From positions 186,001 to 250,000 of the forward strand of contig JAMLJA010000004.1 of NCBI GenBank assembly GCA_023953905.1: 64,000 bases of DNA. The letters run 5' to 3'. The notes under the pieces are model-generated. The model saw only the letters and a program-made list of their open reading frames with translations, was not told where the DNA came from and made no database searches. The stretch is from Rhizobiaceae bacterium. GTDB lineage: Bacteria; Pseudomonadota; Alphaproteobacteria; Rhizobiales; Rhizobiaceae. Positions 56,778 through 64,000 of this stretch are shown one piece after another; the stretch's first letter is position 1, and every line of letters starts with the position of its first letter. The translations under genes and the position numbers were made by a program.

Positions 56778-57665
56778 ATGCAATCGAGACTTGCCTATAT
56801 CCTCCTCTTGCTTACCTGCCTGTTCTGGGGCGGCAACTCCGTGGCTGGCAAGGTCGCCGTGGGCAATGTATCGCCGATGCTGCTGACCGCCTTACGCTGG
56901 GGCATCGCGTTTCTCATCCTGCTCGTTCTGGGATGGCCGCGCATTCGCAACGACCTGACGAAGCTACGCGAAAGCTGGATCTTTCTGCTGCTCGCCGGGA
57001 TGTTCGGCTTTACAGTGTTCACCGTCGCTCTCTACGGCTCTCTGGTCTTCACGACCGCCGTAAACACCAGCATCGAGCAGGCGGCCGTTCCGATGGTGAT
57101 TTTCGTCGCAAACTTTGTCCTGTTCCGTCTCAAGGTTTCAATCACACAGGTGCTTGGCTTCCTGATCTCCATCGGCGGGGTCATGGTCGTGGCCAGTCAC
57201 GGCGAGCTGTCGCGTCTTCTCGCGCTCGACGTCAACAAGGGCGACGCGATCATGCTGGTCGCGGTCTTGGTCTATGGAGTTTACAGTGTGACGCTGCGAT
57301 GGAAGCCCGACGTGCACTGGCAGAGCCTCATGGCCGGGCTGACTTTCTCGGCCTTCATCACGGCATTGCCCTTCGTGGCGATAGAGGCGGCATATGGTGC
57401 CGTGATCACTCCAACGCCGATGGGATGGGCGGTGGTCGCCTACACGGCAACCCTTCCGTCCATCATCTCGCAAATGTTCTTCATACGCGGGGTGGAGATG
57501 ATCGGGAGCAATCGGGCGGGCCTGTTCATCAATCTTGTGCCCATCTGTGGGACGTTACTGTCATTGGTGATCCTGGGCGAGGAGTTCCACTCCTACCATG
57601 CGATCGCCCTTGTGATGGCTTTGGGAGGAATCTGGCTGGCGGAAAGGGGCAGGAAGGCGGCTTGA
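56778..57665 (+). CDS. EamA/DMT-family transporter
   Basis: The 295-residue protein has ten membrane helices made of two EamA repeats (LTCLFWGGNSVAGKVAV in the first, LVAVLVYGVYSVTLRWKP in the second). The family exports amino acids, nucleosides or other small metabolites. It begins 93 bp after the RibD-like gene and may belong to that operon or stand alone. Nothing in the sequence fixes the substrate. Confidence 0.9.
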   Translation: MQSRLAYILLLLTCLFWGGNSVAGKVAVGNVSPMLLTALRWGIAFLILLVLGWPRIRNDLTKLRESWIFLLLAGMFGFTVFTVALYGSLVFTTAVNTSIEQAAVPMVIFVANFVLFRLKVSITQVLGFLISIGGVMVVASHGELSRLLALDVNKGDAIMLVAVLVYGVYSVTLRWKPDVHWQSLMAGLTFSAFITALPFVAIEAAYGAVITPTPMGWAVVAYTATLPSIISQMFFIRGVEMIGSNRAGLFINLVPICGTLLSLVILGEEFHSYHAIALVMALGGIWLAERGRKAA

Positions 57666-57760
57666 TCAGGTGTCGCACTTCCATCCACACAGTTGTCTCC
57701 CGGCGAGCCGGCATGGCACTATGCATGCCGATCTTGTGCGCATGAATGTGAGGAAGCCCG

Positions 57761-58654
57761 ATGGTCGACACTGAATTGCTGAAACAAATCTCCACGCGAC
57801 CGGCCTTCGTCGCGGCGCTGGACCAGAGTGGCGGCTCAACGCCGGGCGCATTGCGCAGCTACGGAATCTCCGAGTCTGACTATGACAGCGAAGAGGAGAT
57901 GTTCCGGCTCGTACATGAGATGCGGCTGCGCATCATTGGCGCACCCGCCTTCACCGGCGAAAAGATTCTGGCCGCCATTCTGTTCGAGCACACAATGGAC
58001 GGCGAGGCGGATGGCAAGCCGGTGCCTGCCTATCTTCTGGAGCGCGGCGTCCTGCCGATCATCAAGGTCGACAAGGGGATCGCATCCGAAGCGAATGGCA
58101 TCAGCCTCCTGAAGCCGATAGCTGACTTGGACAGCCTGCTGAAACGCGCCGTGGCGCTTGGCATGGTGGGCACCAAGATGCGCTCGGTAATCAATCTCGC
58201 CGACAAGGAAGGCGTCAGGGCCATTGTCGACCAGCAATTCGATATTGCCCGTCAAATCAGCGACTATGGCCTTGTACCCATCGTCGAACCCGAAGTCTCG
58301 ATCAAGAGCCCGCAAAAAGCGGAGGCAGAAGCGCTGCTGCGCGACGAGATACTGCGGCGACTCGATGCGCTTCCCGACGACCAACAGGTGATGCTGAAGC
58401 TGACGCTGCCAACAGTTGCCGATTTCTATGCGCCACTCGCCAGACATGAACGCGTGGCGCGCGTCGTGGCTCTCTCAGGTGGCTACAGCCGCGACGAAGC
58501 ATGCCGGATGCTGGCAGAGAATCACGACATGATCGCAAGCTTCTCGCGCGCCCTTGTCGAGGATTTGCGGGTCTCGATGAGCGATAGCGAGTTCGACGCG
58601 GCGCTCGCCCGGTCCATAGACCAAATTCACGCCGCGTCGACGATCAAGACCTGA
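57761..58654 (+). CDS. Class I fructose-bisphosphate aldolase
   Basis: The 297-residue Schiff-base aldolase splits fructose 1,6-bisphosphate to triose phosphates. It has the N-terminal FVAALDQSGGSTPGAL, EEEMFRLVHEMR, the PIIKVDKGI motif near residue 103, and LVPIVEPEV with the later TLPT segment. It matches the shorter class I enzymes found in rhizobia rather than the animal form. It starts 96 bp after the EamA gene and converges with serA; the stops are adjacent. Confidence 0.9.
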   Translation: MVDTELLKQISTRPAFVAALDQSGGSTPGALRSYGISESDYDSEEEMFRLVHEMRLRIIGAPAFTGEKILAAILFEHTMDGEADGKPVPAYLLERGVLPIIKVDKGIASEANGISLLKPIADLDSLLKRAVALGMVGTKMRSVINLADKEGVRAIVDQQFDIARQISDYGLVPIVEPEVSIKSPQKAEAEALLRDEILRRLDALPDDQQVMLKLTLPTVADFYAPLARHERVARVVALSGGYSRDEACRMLAENHDMIASFSRALVEDLRVSMSDSEFDAALARSIDQIHAASTIKT

Positions 58655-60253
58655 TCAGGCCTCGGCGACATCGAAGGCCAATTTCTTCGCCGACTGGATT
58701 GCACCATGTGCCCGCACCTTCGCCAGGACATCGTCCGGGAACGGAGCGTCGAGATAGAGAAGCGCGATCGCATCGCCGCCTGGATGATCACGTCCAAGCT
58801 GGAAATTGGCGATGTTGACGTTGTTCTCACCGCACACCGAGCCGAGCAGACCGATAATGCCGGGCGCGTCGGCGTTGGTGGTATAGAGCATATGCTGACC
58901 GACCTCGGCGTCGAGATTGATGCCCTTGATCTGTATGAAGCGCGGCTTGCCGTCGGAGAAGCAGGTGCCGGCAATCGACCGCGTCATGCGCTCCGTCTTC
59001 ACGGTCAGCTTGATGTACCCATCAAACACGCCCGATTTGTCGCGCTTGACCTCTGATACGATGATCCCGCGCTCTTTCACCATGATAGGCGCCGATACCA
59101 TGTTCACATCCGCGACCTGCGGTCGAATCAGACCGGCGAGCGTCGCGGAGATGAGGGCGCGCGTGTTCATTTGCGCAGTGGAGCCGTCGAACAGGATTTC
59201 GACTTCCTTGATCGGCTCCTCGGTCACCTGACCGACGAATGCGCCGAGCACTTCAGCCAGCTTGACGAAGGGCTTTAGGCGCGGTGCCTCCTCAGCCGAG
59301 ATCGAAGGCATGTTGATCGCGTTGGTGACAGCGCCCTTGATCAAATAGTCCGACATCTGCTCGGCGACCTGCAGAGCGACGTTTTCCTGTGCTTCGGCAG
59401 TGGAGGCTCCAAGATGCGGGGTCGCCACGACGTTTTCCAAGCCGAAGAATGGGCTCTCGGTGGCCGGTTCGGTCTCAAACACGTCAATGCCCGCACCTGC
59501 GACCTTGCCGCTCTTGAGCGCTGCCAGCAGATCGGCCTCGACGATCAGGCCGCCGCGCGCGCAATTGATGATGCGCACCCCATCCTTCATCTTGGCGATC
59601 GACTCGGCGTTGATGATGCCCTTGGTCTTGTCGGTCATGGGCGTATGAAGCGTGATGAAATCCGACCGGCGCAGCAGATCATCGAGTTCGACTTTCTCGA
59701 CGCCAAGCTCGGAGGCCCGCTGTTCCGACAGGAAGGGGTCATAGGCGATGACGTTCATCTTCAGTCCGACACCGCGCGTGGCGACGATCGATCCGATATT
59801 GCCGCAACCGATCACGCCCAGCGTCTTGCTCGTGACCTCGACGCCCATGAAGCGGTTCTTTTCCCACTTTCCTGCATGTGTGGAGGCGTTGGCGGCAGGC
59901 AGATCGCGCGCCAGCGCAAAAATCATGGCAACGGCATGCTCAGCGGTCGTGATGGAGTTGCCGAACGGCGTGTTCATCACAATGATACCGCGCCGGCTCG
60001 CGGCCGGGATGTCGACATTGTCGACACCGATTCCAGCGCGGCCGATGACCTTGAGATTTGTGGCCGCGGCGATCAGTTTCTCGGTGACCTTGGTGGCCGA
60101 ACGAATTGCAAGTCCGTCATACTTGCCGATGACCTCAAGGAGCTTTTCCTTGTCCTTGCCAAGGTCTGGCAGATAATCGACCTCCACACCGCGGTCCTTG
60201 AAGATCTGCACGGCAGTGGGGGAAAGCTTGTCGGAAACGAGTACGCGGGGCAT
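58655..60253 (-). CDS. serA: D-3-phosphoglycerate dehydrogenase
   Basis: The 532-residue enzyme oxidises 3-phosphoglycerate to 3-phosphohydroxypyruvate, the first step of serine synthesis. It has the substrate domain, NAD motif GCGNIGSIVATRGVG near residue 150, catalytic segments INCARGGLIVEADLL and TPHLGASTAEAQ, an intervening ASB domain, and a C-terminal ACT domain (ADAPGIIGLLGSV) for possible serine feedback. It follows serC on the same strand after 114 bp, so both are probably under the serC leader. Confidence 0.95.
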   Translation of the reverse strand: MPRVLVSDKLSPTAVQIFKDRGVEVDYLPDLGKDKEKLLEVIGKYDGLAIRSATKVTEKLIAAATNLKVIGRAGIGVDNVDIPAASRRGIIVMNTPFGNSITTAEHAVAMIFALARDLPAANASTHAGKWEKNRFMGVEVTSKTLGVIGCGNIGSIVATRGVGLKMNVIAYDPFLSEQRASELGVEKVELDDLLRRSDFITLHTPMTDKTKGIINAESIAKMKDGVRIINCARGGLIVEADLLAALKSGKVAGAGIDVFETEPATESPFFGLENVVATPHLGASTAEAQENVALQVAEQMSDYLIKGAVTNAINMPSISAEEAPRLKPFVKLAEVLGAFVGQVTEEPIKEVEILFDGSTAQMNTRALISATLAGLIRPQVADVNMVSAPIMVKERGIIVSEVKRDKSGVFDGYIKLTVKTERMTRSIAGTCFSDGKPRFIQIKGINLDAEVGQHMLYTTNADAPGIIGLLGSVCGENNVNIANFQLGRDHPGGDAIALLYLDAPFPDDVLAKVRAHGAIQSAKKLAFDVAEA

Positions 60254-60367
60254 CTGTGTATCCTGTCAGTTGCGGTCGCTCGCGCTTCCCTCACCATCAA
60301 AGGCGGAAGGAAGCGGTCCGAGCAGAACCCGATAAGAAGAACTCGGTGAAATCTGGCGCGGGCGTGT

Positions 60368-61537
60368 TCAGGCGGCAGCCTTGAGCGCTGCCTTCTGGTT
60401 GTGAAAAGCCCAGTCTAGCCAAGGCATCAGCGCTTCGACATCAGCTGTCTCGACGGTAGCTCCGCACCAGATCCTGAGACCCGCAGGCGCGTCCCGATAG
60501 GCACCGATGTCGAAGGCGACGCCTTCCTTGTCCAGCGCCGAGACAATGCCCTTGGCGATGGTCGCCTGAGCGTCTGCATCCAATGCCGGATCGACGATCG
60601 ACAGGCATAAGGACGTGTTCGAGCGCGTGGCCGGGTCGACGGCCAGATTGCCCAGCCAGCCGCTGGCATCCGCAAAACTCTGGATCGCAGCCGCGTTGGC
60701 GTCCGCTCGAGCGACCAATGCATCGAGCCCGCCAATCGACTTCGCCCAGTTCAGAGCGTCGATATAGTCTTCGACGCACAGCATGGACGGCGTGTTGATT
60801 GTCTCGCCCTTGAAAATGCCTTCGGAGAGCTTGCCGCCTGAGGTCAGCCGGAAGATCTTCGGGAGAGGCCATGCGGGCTTGTAGGTCTCGAGCCGCTCGA
60901 CGGCGCGCGGGCTAAGAATCAGCATGCCATGGGCGCCCTCGCCGCCGAGAACCTTCTGCCAGGAGAAGGTCACGACATCGAGCTTGCCAAAATCGAGATG
61001 TTGCGCGAACGCGGCGGAAGTCGCGTCGCAGATTGTCAGTCCCTTGCGGTCTGCCGGGATGAAATCGCCATTGGGAACGCGCACGCCGGAGGTTGTGCCG
61101 TTCCAGGTGAACACGACATCGCGATCGAAATCGATCTGGGTAAGATCGGGCAGACTGCCATAGTCGGCTTCATGCCTGCGCACGTCGTCAAGCTTGAGCT
61201 GCTTGACAACGTCAGTCACCCATCCTGCGCCGAAGCTTTCCCAGGCGACCATGTCGACACCGCGTTCGCCAAGCAGCGACCAGAGCGCCATCTCGACCGC
61301 GCCCGTGTCGGATGCCGGAACGATGCCGATACGGTAATCGGCGGGCACGCCGAGCACTTCACGTGTCAGATCAATCGCCTGCTGGAGCTTGGTCTTGCCG
61401 ATCTTGGCGCGATGTGAGCGGCCGAGGGCGGCCTGCGACAACGCTTCGAGCGACCAGCCGGGACGCTTCGCACAAGGACCTGAAGAGAAATTGGGGTTTG
61501 CCGGACGGAGTCCGGGCTTGGAGACGGTCGTCGTCAT
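60368..61537 (-). CDS. serC: Phosphoserine transaminase
   Basis: The 389-residue PLP enzyme makes O-phosphoserine from 3-phosphohydroxypyruvate and glutamate. It is the longer alphaproteobacterial form, with [15 protein letters not shown] at the N-terminus and the PLP lysine in [15 protein letters not shown]. The ATG at 61537 is preceded by GGAAGG at 9 bases; that ribosome site lies inside a small hairpin of the leader element. serC and serA form the serine operon. Confidence 0.95.
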   Translation of the reverse strand: MTTTVSKPGLRPANPNFSSGPCAKRPGWSLEALSQAALGRSHRAKIGKTKLQQAIDLTREVLGVPADYRIGIVPASDTGAVEMALWSLLGERGVDMVAWESFGAGWVTDVVKQLKLDDVRRHEADYGSLPDLTQIDFDRDVVFTWNGTTSGVRVPNGDFIPADRKGLTICDATSAAFAQHLDFGKLDVVTFSWQKVLGGEGAHGMLILSPRAVERLETYKPAWPLPKIFRLTSGGKLSEGIFKGETINTPSMLCVEDYIDALNWAKSIGGLDALVARADANAAAIQSFADASGWLGNLAVDPATRSNTSLCLSIVDPALDADAQATIAKGIVSALDKEGVAFDIGAYRDAPAGLRIWCGATVETADVEALMPWLDWAFHNQKAALKAAA

Positions 61538-61600
61538 CTGGTCTATCCTTCCAGATAGTTAGCTCCTCGTTGGGGAGGAGTGGCCCGCTGCGGGCATTAC
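61538..61600 (-). promoter_or_regulatory. serC-leader-like structured RNA element
   Basis: The minus-strand leader just before serC folds into three consecutive hairpins: GCCCG/CGGGC with a 3-base loop (61595-61583), CTCCTC/GAGGAG with a 6-base loop (61580-61563) and CTATC/GATAG with loop TGGAAG (61558-61543). The last holds the GGAAGG ribosome site. This position and form match the serC motif described from comparative work in alphaproteobacteria, especially Rhizobiales. The ligand or mechanism of that motif is not established as far as I know. Confidence 0.72.
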
Positions 61601-61678
61601 GCCAAGCCAGGGAAAAGCGCAAGAGGCTGCACAGTGCATTGCGACCACAGATGTGTCTTGATGATGGGATCAATCGCC

Positions 61679-62152
61679 TCAGGCGATCACGGGAGCAACC
61701 GTCGCCTCGCTGACCGCAACGATGTCCGCGGGAGCGAGACGCACCTGCAAACCGCGCTGCCCCCCGTTGACATAAACCTGGTCGTGAGAGAGCGCCGATG
61801 CCTCGATGACGACAGGAACCCTGCGACTCTGGCCGAAAGGGCTGATGCCGCCGACCTTGTAGCCGGTCAGGCGTTCGGCTTCCGCCGGTCTCATCATTTC
61901 AGCAGACTTGCCAGCGGCTGCGATCGCAAGCCGTTTCATCGACACTTCATGATTGGAGGGAACGATGACGCACACGGGTTTGCCGTCGACGCGTGCCATC
62001 AGGGTCTTGAGAACCCGGTCAGGGGCCTCGCCCAGCGCCTTGGCGGCATGCAGTCCGATATGATCGGCATCGGGATCATAGTCGTAGCTGTGAACAGTGA
62101 ACGAAACGCCTGCCTGATCCAATGCCTTCGTGGCGCGCGTTACCTTCGACAC
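61679..62152 (-). CDS. ybaK: Cys-tRNA(Pro)/Cys deacylase, YbaK/EbsC family
   Basis: The 157-residue aminoacyl-tRNA-editing protein hydrolyses mischarged Cys-tRNA(Pro). Landmarks are VFKTLM-like RVLKTLMARVDGK, the catalytic lysine region SMKRLAIAAAGK, and GYKVGGISPFGQ, all typical of YbaK. The GTG at 62152 has GGGAG 6 bases upstream. The frame continues to 62194, but those residues lack family similarity. It lies between the serC leader and the outer-membrane protein terminator. Confidence 0.92.
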   Translation of the reverse strand: MSKVTRATKALDQAGVSFTVHSYDYDPDADHIGLHAAKALGEAPDRVLKTLMARVDGKPVCVIVPSNHEVSMKRLAIAAAGKSAEMMRPAEAERLTGYKVGGISPFGQSRRVPVVIEASALSHDQVYVNGGQRGLQVRLAPADIVAVSEATVAPVIA

Positions 62153-62192
62153 CCTCGGCTCCCTCGACTGATTCCACCCGATCGCGCATAGC

Positions 62193-62215
62193 AAAAAGGC
62201 GGACCGAAGTCCGCC
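62193..62215 (-). terminator. Intrinsic terminator after the outer-membrane protein gene
   Basis: On the minus strand GGCGGAC-TTCG-GTCCGCC forms a perfect 7-bp stem with a UUCG loop and is followed by TTTTTGC. It lies 26 bp after the stop of the outer-membrane barrel gene and also separates it from ybaK. Confidence 0.88.
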
Positions 62216-62240
62216 CCGCTCTGTCGATCAGGCGCAGATG

Positions 62241-63074
62241 CTACCAAAGATCGTAGCGCAGACCGATGCGAATCTCGTGCTGGCTCAGATCGCCATCAAT
62301 GCCCTTGTTGCCCGTCGCACCAAGCGCCTGCTCGGCGGCGTTCCATTTGAACATGTCGCCCTCGCTGATCTGCCGATAGCGATAGCCGAGGTCAAGTTTA
62401 AGGTTGCTGTTGATGGCATAGGCCACGCCGGCCATGGCCTGCCATGTGAAGCGCCAATCAGTGGTGCCCCCATTCTGCGTCTGTCCGACCAGGCCGACAC
62501 CGCCGCAAGCGCCCGTGCAGTAATAATTGGTATCGAGGGAATCCCAACTGACATAGGTGTAGCCCGCACCGGCGCCCACATAGGGTGTAAGTCCTGCGAT
62601 CGTTCCGAGATCCACATAACCGTTGGCCATAAAGCTGACCGCAGACATCTCTGAGTCACTCTCCGAGCGACAGCCCGTCCCGTGAAGTCCGCCGCTGCAG
62701 GGTGAGCCGCTCGCACCCCGCCCGTCGAACCCGGAGCGCATGCCATCGACGGTCAAGTCGGCGCGGAGGAGGTCGTTAAAGTGATATCCGAAGCCCGCTC
62801 CAAACGTGAAGGGATTGTCCATTTCTCCCTGGAAACCGCTCAGGCTGTAGGTTCCGCTGGCCGGGTCAATGATGCGATAAACGGGATTGTCCATCTTGGA
62901 ACTGATCACGTAGCCGAGATCGCCTCGCAGATACCAGCCGGAGCCGACCTCCACGGGCACCATCTCAGGCGCATCATCGATCACGACGGGCGGATCGTAG
63001 TCGGCCGCAAATGCCGGCGCGAACGGAATAGCGGCTGCCAGAAGCAGAGACGCAACATGATTGGTGAATTTCAT
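62241..63074 (-). CDS. Outer-membrane beta-barrel protein, Omp25/RopB-like
   Basis: The 277-residue precursor has a Sec signal peptide (LLLAAAIPFAPAFAA) and a mature start ADYDPPVVIDDAP, then an eight-strand-type barrel of alternating residues ending with the aromatic C-terminus RYDLW expected by BamA. Extracellular loops include two pairs of Cys (SPCSGGLHGTGC and YYCTGACGG). Similar small porin-family proteins are abundant in Rhizobiales membranes. It is monocistronic with its own terminator. A specific function cannot be read from sequence. Confidence 0.9.
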   Translation of the reverse strand: MKFTNHVASLLLAAAIPFAPAFAADYDPPVVIDDAPEMVPVEVGSGWYLRGDLGYVISSKMDNPVYRIIDPASGTYSLSGFQGEMDNPFTFGAGFGYHFNDLLRADLTVDGMRSGFDGRGASGSPCSGGLHGTGCRSESDSEMSAVSFMANGYVDLGTIAGLTPYVGAGAGYTYVSWDSLDTNYYCTGACGGVGLVGQTQNGGTTDWRFTWQAMAGVAYAINSNLKLDLGYRYRQISEGDMFKWNAAEQALGATGNKGIDGDLSQHEIRIGLRYDLW

Positions 63075-63210
63075 CCCAACGACTCCCGGAAGCGGTGCAT
63101 GAAACGCACGGCATCTTTCCCGGAGGATTGTTAACGATAGTGGTTAAGCGTTGGTTAAAGCTAAGGATTGGTTAGGGACGTTTGCCGCGCCTATCGCGGT
63201 TCGCGACAAT

Positions 63211-63236
63211 AAAAAGCCCGGCGCTTCGGCCGGGCT
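63211..63236 (-). terminator. Intrinsic terminator after glmM
   Basis: On the minus strand AGCCCGGC and GCCGGGCT pair over 8 bp around a 6-base loop, followed by TTTTTATTG. It lies 45 bp after the glmM stop and separates it from the outer-membrane protein gene. Confidence 0.88.
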
Positions 63237-63280
63237 TGCTGCTTGATGCGTCCGCCTTGGCGGAACTGTGAGGTTTTGCC

Positions 63281-64000
63281 TCAGGCGGCGGATTTCAGCT
63301 CACGGATCACGCCGACGATGTCGTCCACGACGTGTTCGACCAGGGTCGAATCGTCTGCTTCGGCCATGACGCGAATCAGAGGCTCCGTGCCGGACGGGCG
63401 AATGACGAGCCGACCGCTGGTGCCCAGACGCGCGCGCGCCTCGTCTATGGCCGCCTTGACCATCGGGTCCTCGAGCGGCTTGCCGCCGGCGAAGCGGACA
63501 TTCTTCAACACCTGCGGCACAGGCTCAAATTTCTTGGCAACCTCGCTCACGGGCTTGTTGGAGCGCTTGATACAGGCCAACACCTGAAGTGCGGACACAA
63601 GCCCGTCGCCCGTGGTGGAGAAATCGGACAGCACGATATGTCCGGACTGTTCGCCGCCGACATTGAACCCATGCGCACGCATGTGCTCCACCACGTATCG
63701 GTCACCAACCTTGGTGCGGTAGAGCGAAAGGCCCATGCCACCAAGAAACCGCTCAAGACCGAGGTTCGACATGACCGTCGCGACGATGCCGCCACCGGCC
63801 AATCGTCCGCTCTGGCTCCACGATTCCGCGATCATCGCCATGATCTGGTCGCCGTCGACCACATTGCCATTCTCGTCCACGATGACCATGCGATCGGCAT
63901 CACCATCCAGTGCAATGCCGATGTCGGCACGAACCTCGTGGACCTTCTTCTGAAGGCTTTCGGGATGCGTCGACCCGCATTCCTGATTGATGTTGAAGCC
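63281..64000 (-). CDS. glmM: Phosphoglucosamine mutase (5' part cut by window edge)
   Basis: The last 239 codons are present; the frame is still open at base 64000. Visible are the metal loop LDGDADR at the edge, the sugar-binding [12 protein letters not shown], and the phosphate-binding [14 protein letters not shown]. GlmM converts glucosamine 6-phosphate to glucosamine 1-phosphate for peptidoglycan and lipopolysaccharide precursors. The phosphoserine loop lies in the missing N-terminal half. It ends before a clear terminator. Confidence 0.95.
   Translation of the reverse strand, partial: GFNINQECGSTHPESLQKKVHEVRADIGIALDGDADRMVIVDENGNVVDGDQIMAMIAESWSQSGRLAGGGIVATVMSNLGLERFLGGMGLSLYRTKVGDRYVVEHMRAHGFNVGGEQSGHIVLSDFSTTGDGLVSALQVLACIKRSNKPVSEVAKKFEPVPQVLKNVRFAGGKPLEDPMVKAAIDEARARLGTSGRLVIRPSGTEPLIRVMAEADDSTLVEHVVDDIVGVIRELKSAA

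Noticed and set aside
56681..57745. 354-codon plus-strand frame overlapping the EamA transporter in another frame
   Set aside because: It is Arg/Gly/His-rich out-of-frame translation, while the EamA frame has ten membrane helices.

Overview
The window looks like the chromosome of a GC-rich alphaproteobacterium of the order Rhizobiales (Hyphomicrobiales), probably Mesorhizobium/Phyllobacteriaceae-like. This rests on gene content: a serC-leader-like element before serC, the PuuD-type urate route with a PuuE-UraD fusion, the ligase-associated repair cluster, and a small Omp25/RopB-type outer-membrane barrel. I could not run a similarity search, so the genus is an inference. No plasmid, phage or CRISPR signature is visible.

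Layout. 1-5761: DNA-repair cluster with a ligase-associated DEXH helicase (cut by the left edge), a TPR/SAM methyltransferase, a metallo-beta-lactamase exonuclease and an ATP-dependent DNA ligase. 5764-9053: a single-pass membrane protein and a ThuA/Gfo-Idh-MocA pair with a palindromic operator. 9192-11741: tRNA-Thr(CGT), one unknown gene, two truncated gene remnants joined back to back, a tandem repeat and a strong hairpin; this is the least orderly part. 11742-17766: HerA-type ATPase, GGDEF-EAL protein and phosphoketolase. 17807-26739: MdtABC-like efflux operon and an RTX-repeat protein. 26872-33906: dppABCDF followed by dhaKL. 34282-36360: FadD with an unusual basic N-terminal extension.

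36370-50553 is a nearly complete purine catabolic block. Guanine deaminase gives xanthine, XdhABC gives urate, PuuD gives 5-hydroxyisourate, UraH and the UraD half of the fusion give allantoin, and the PuuE half gives allantoate. AllE and AllA complete the path from ureidoglycine to glyoxylate plus urea. A glycerate kinase beside the block could use glyoxylate-derived glycerate. An allantoate amidohydrolase is not in the window, and a small zinc deaminase of unknown substrate is coupled to allA. A LysR regulator faces puuD. Dps sits inside the block.

50571-64000: iolE, an MFS transporter and cytochrome b561; then a CDP-alcohol phosphatidyltransferase, sulfatase-fold membrane protein and RibD-like reductase operon; EamA transporter, class I aldolase, serC-serA with a leader RNA, ybaK, the outer-membrane barrel, and glmM (cut by the right edge).

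The best candidates for something undescribed are the FadD basic tail, the CDP-alcohol/sulfatase/RibD-like operon, the HerA/GGDEF-EAL coupling with the unknown gene next to tRNA-Thr, and the deaminase in the purine block. None is a clear new system from sequence alone.
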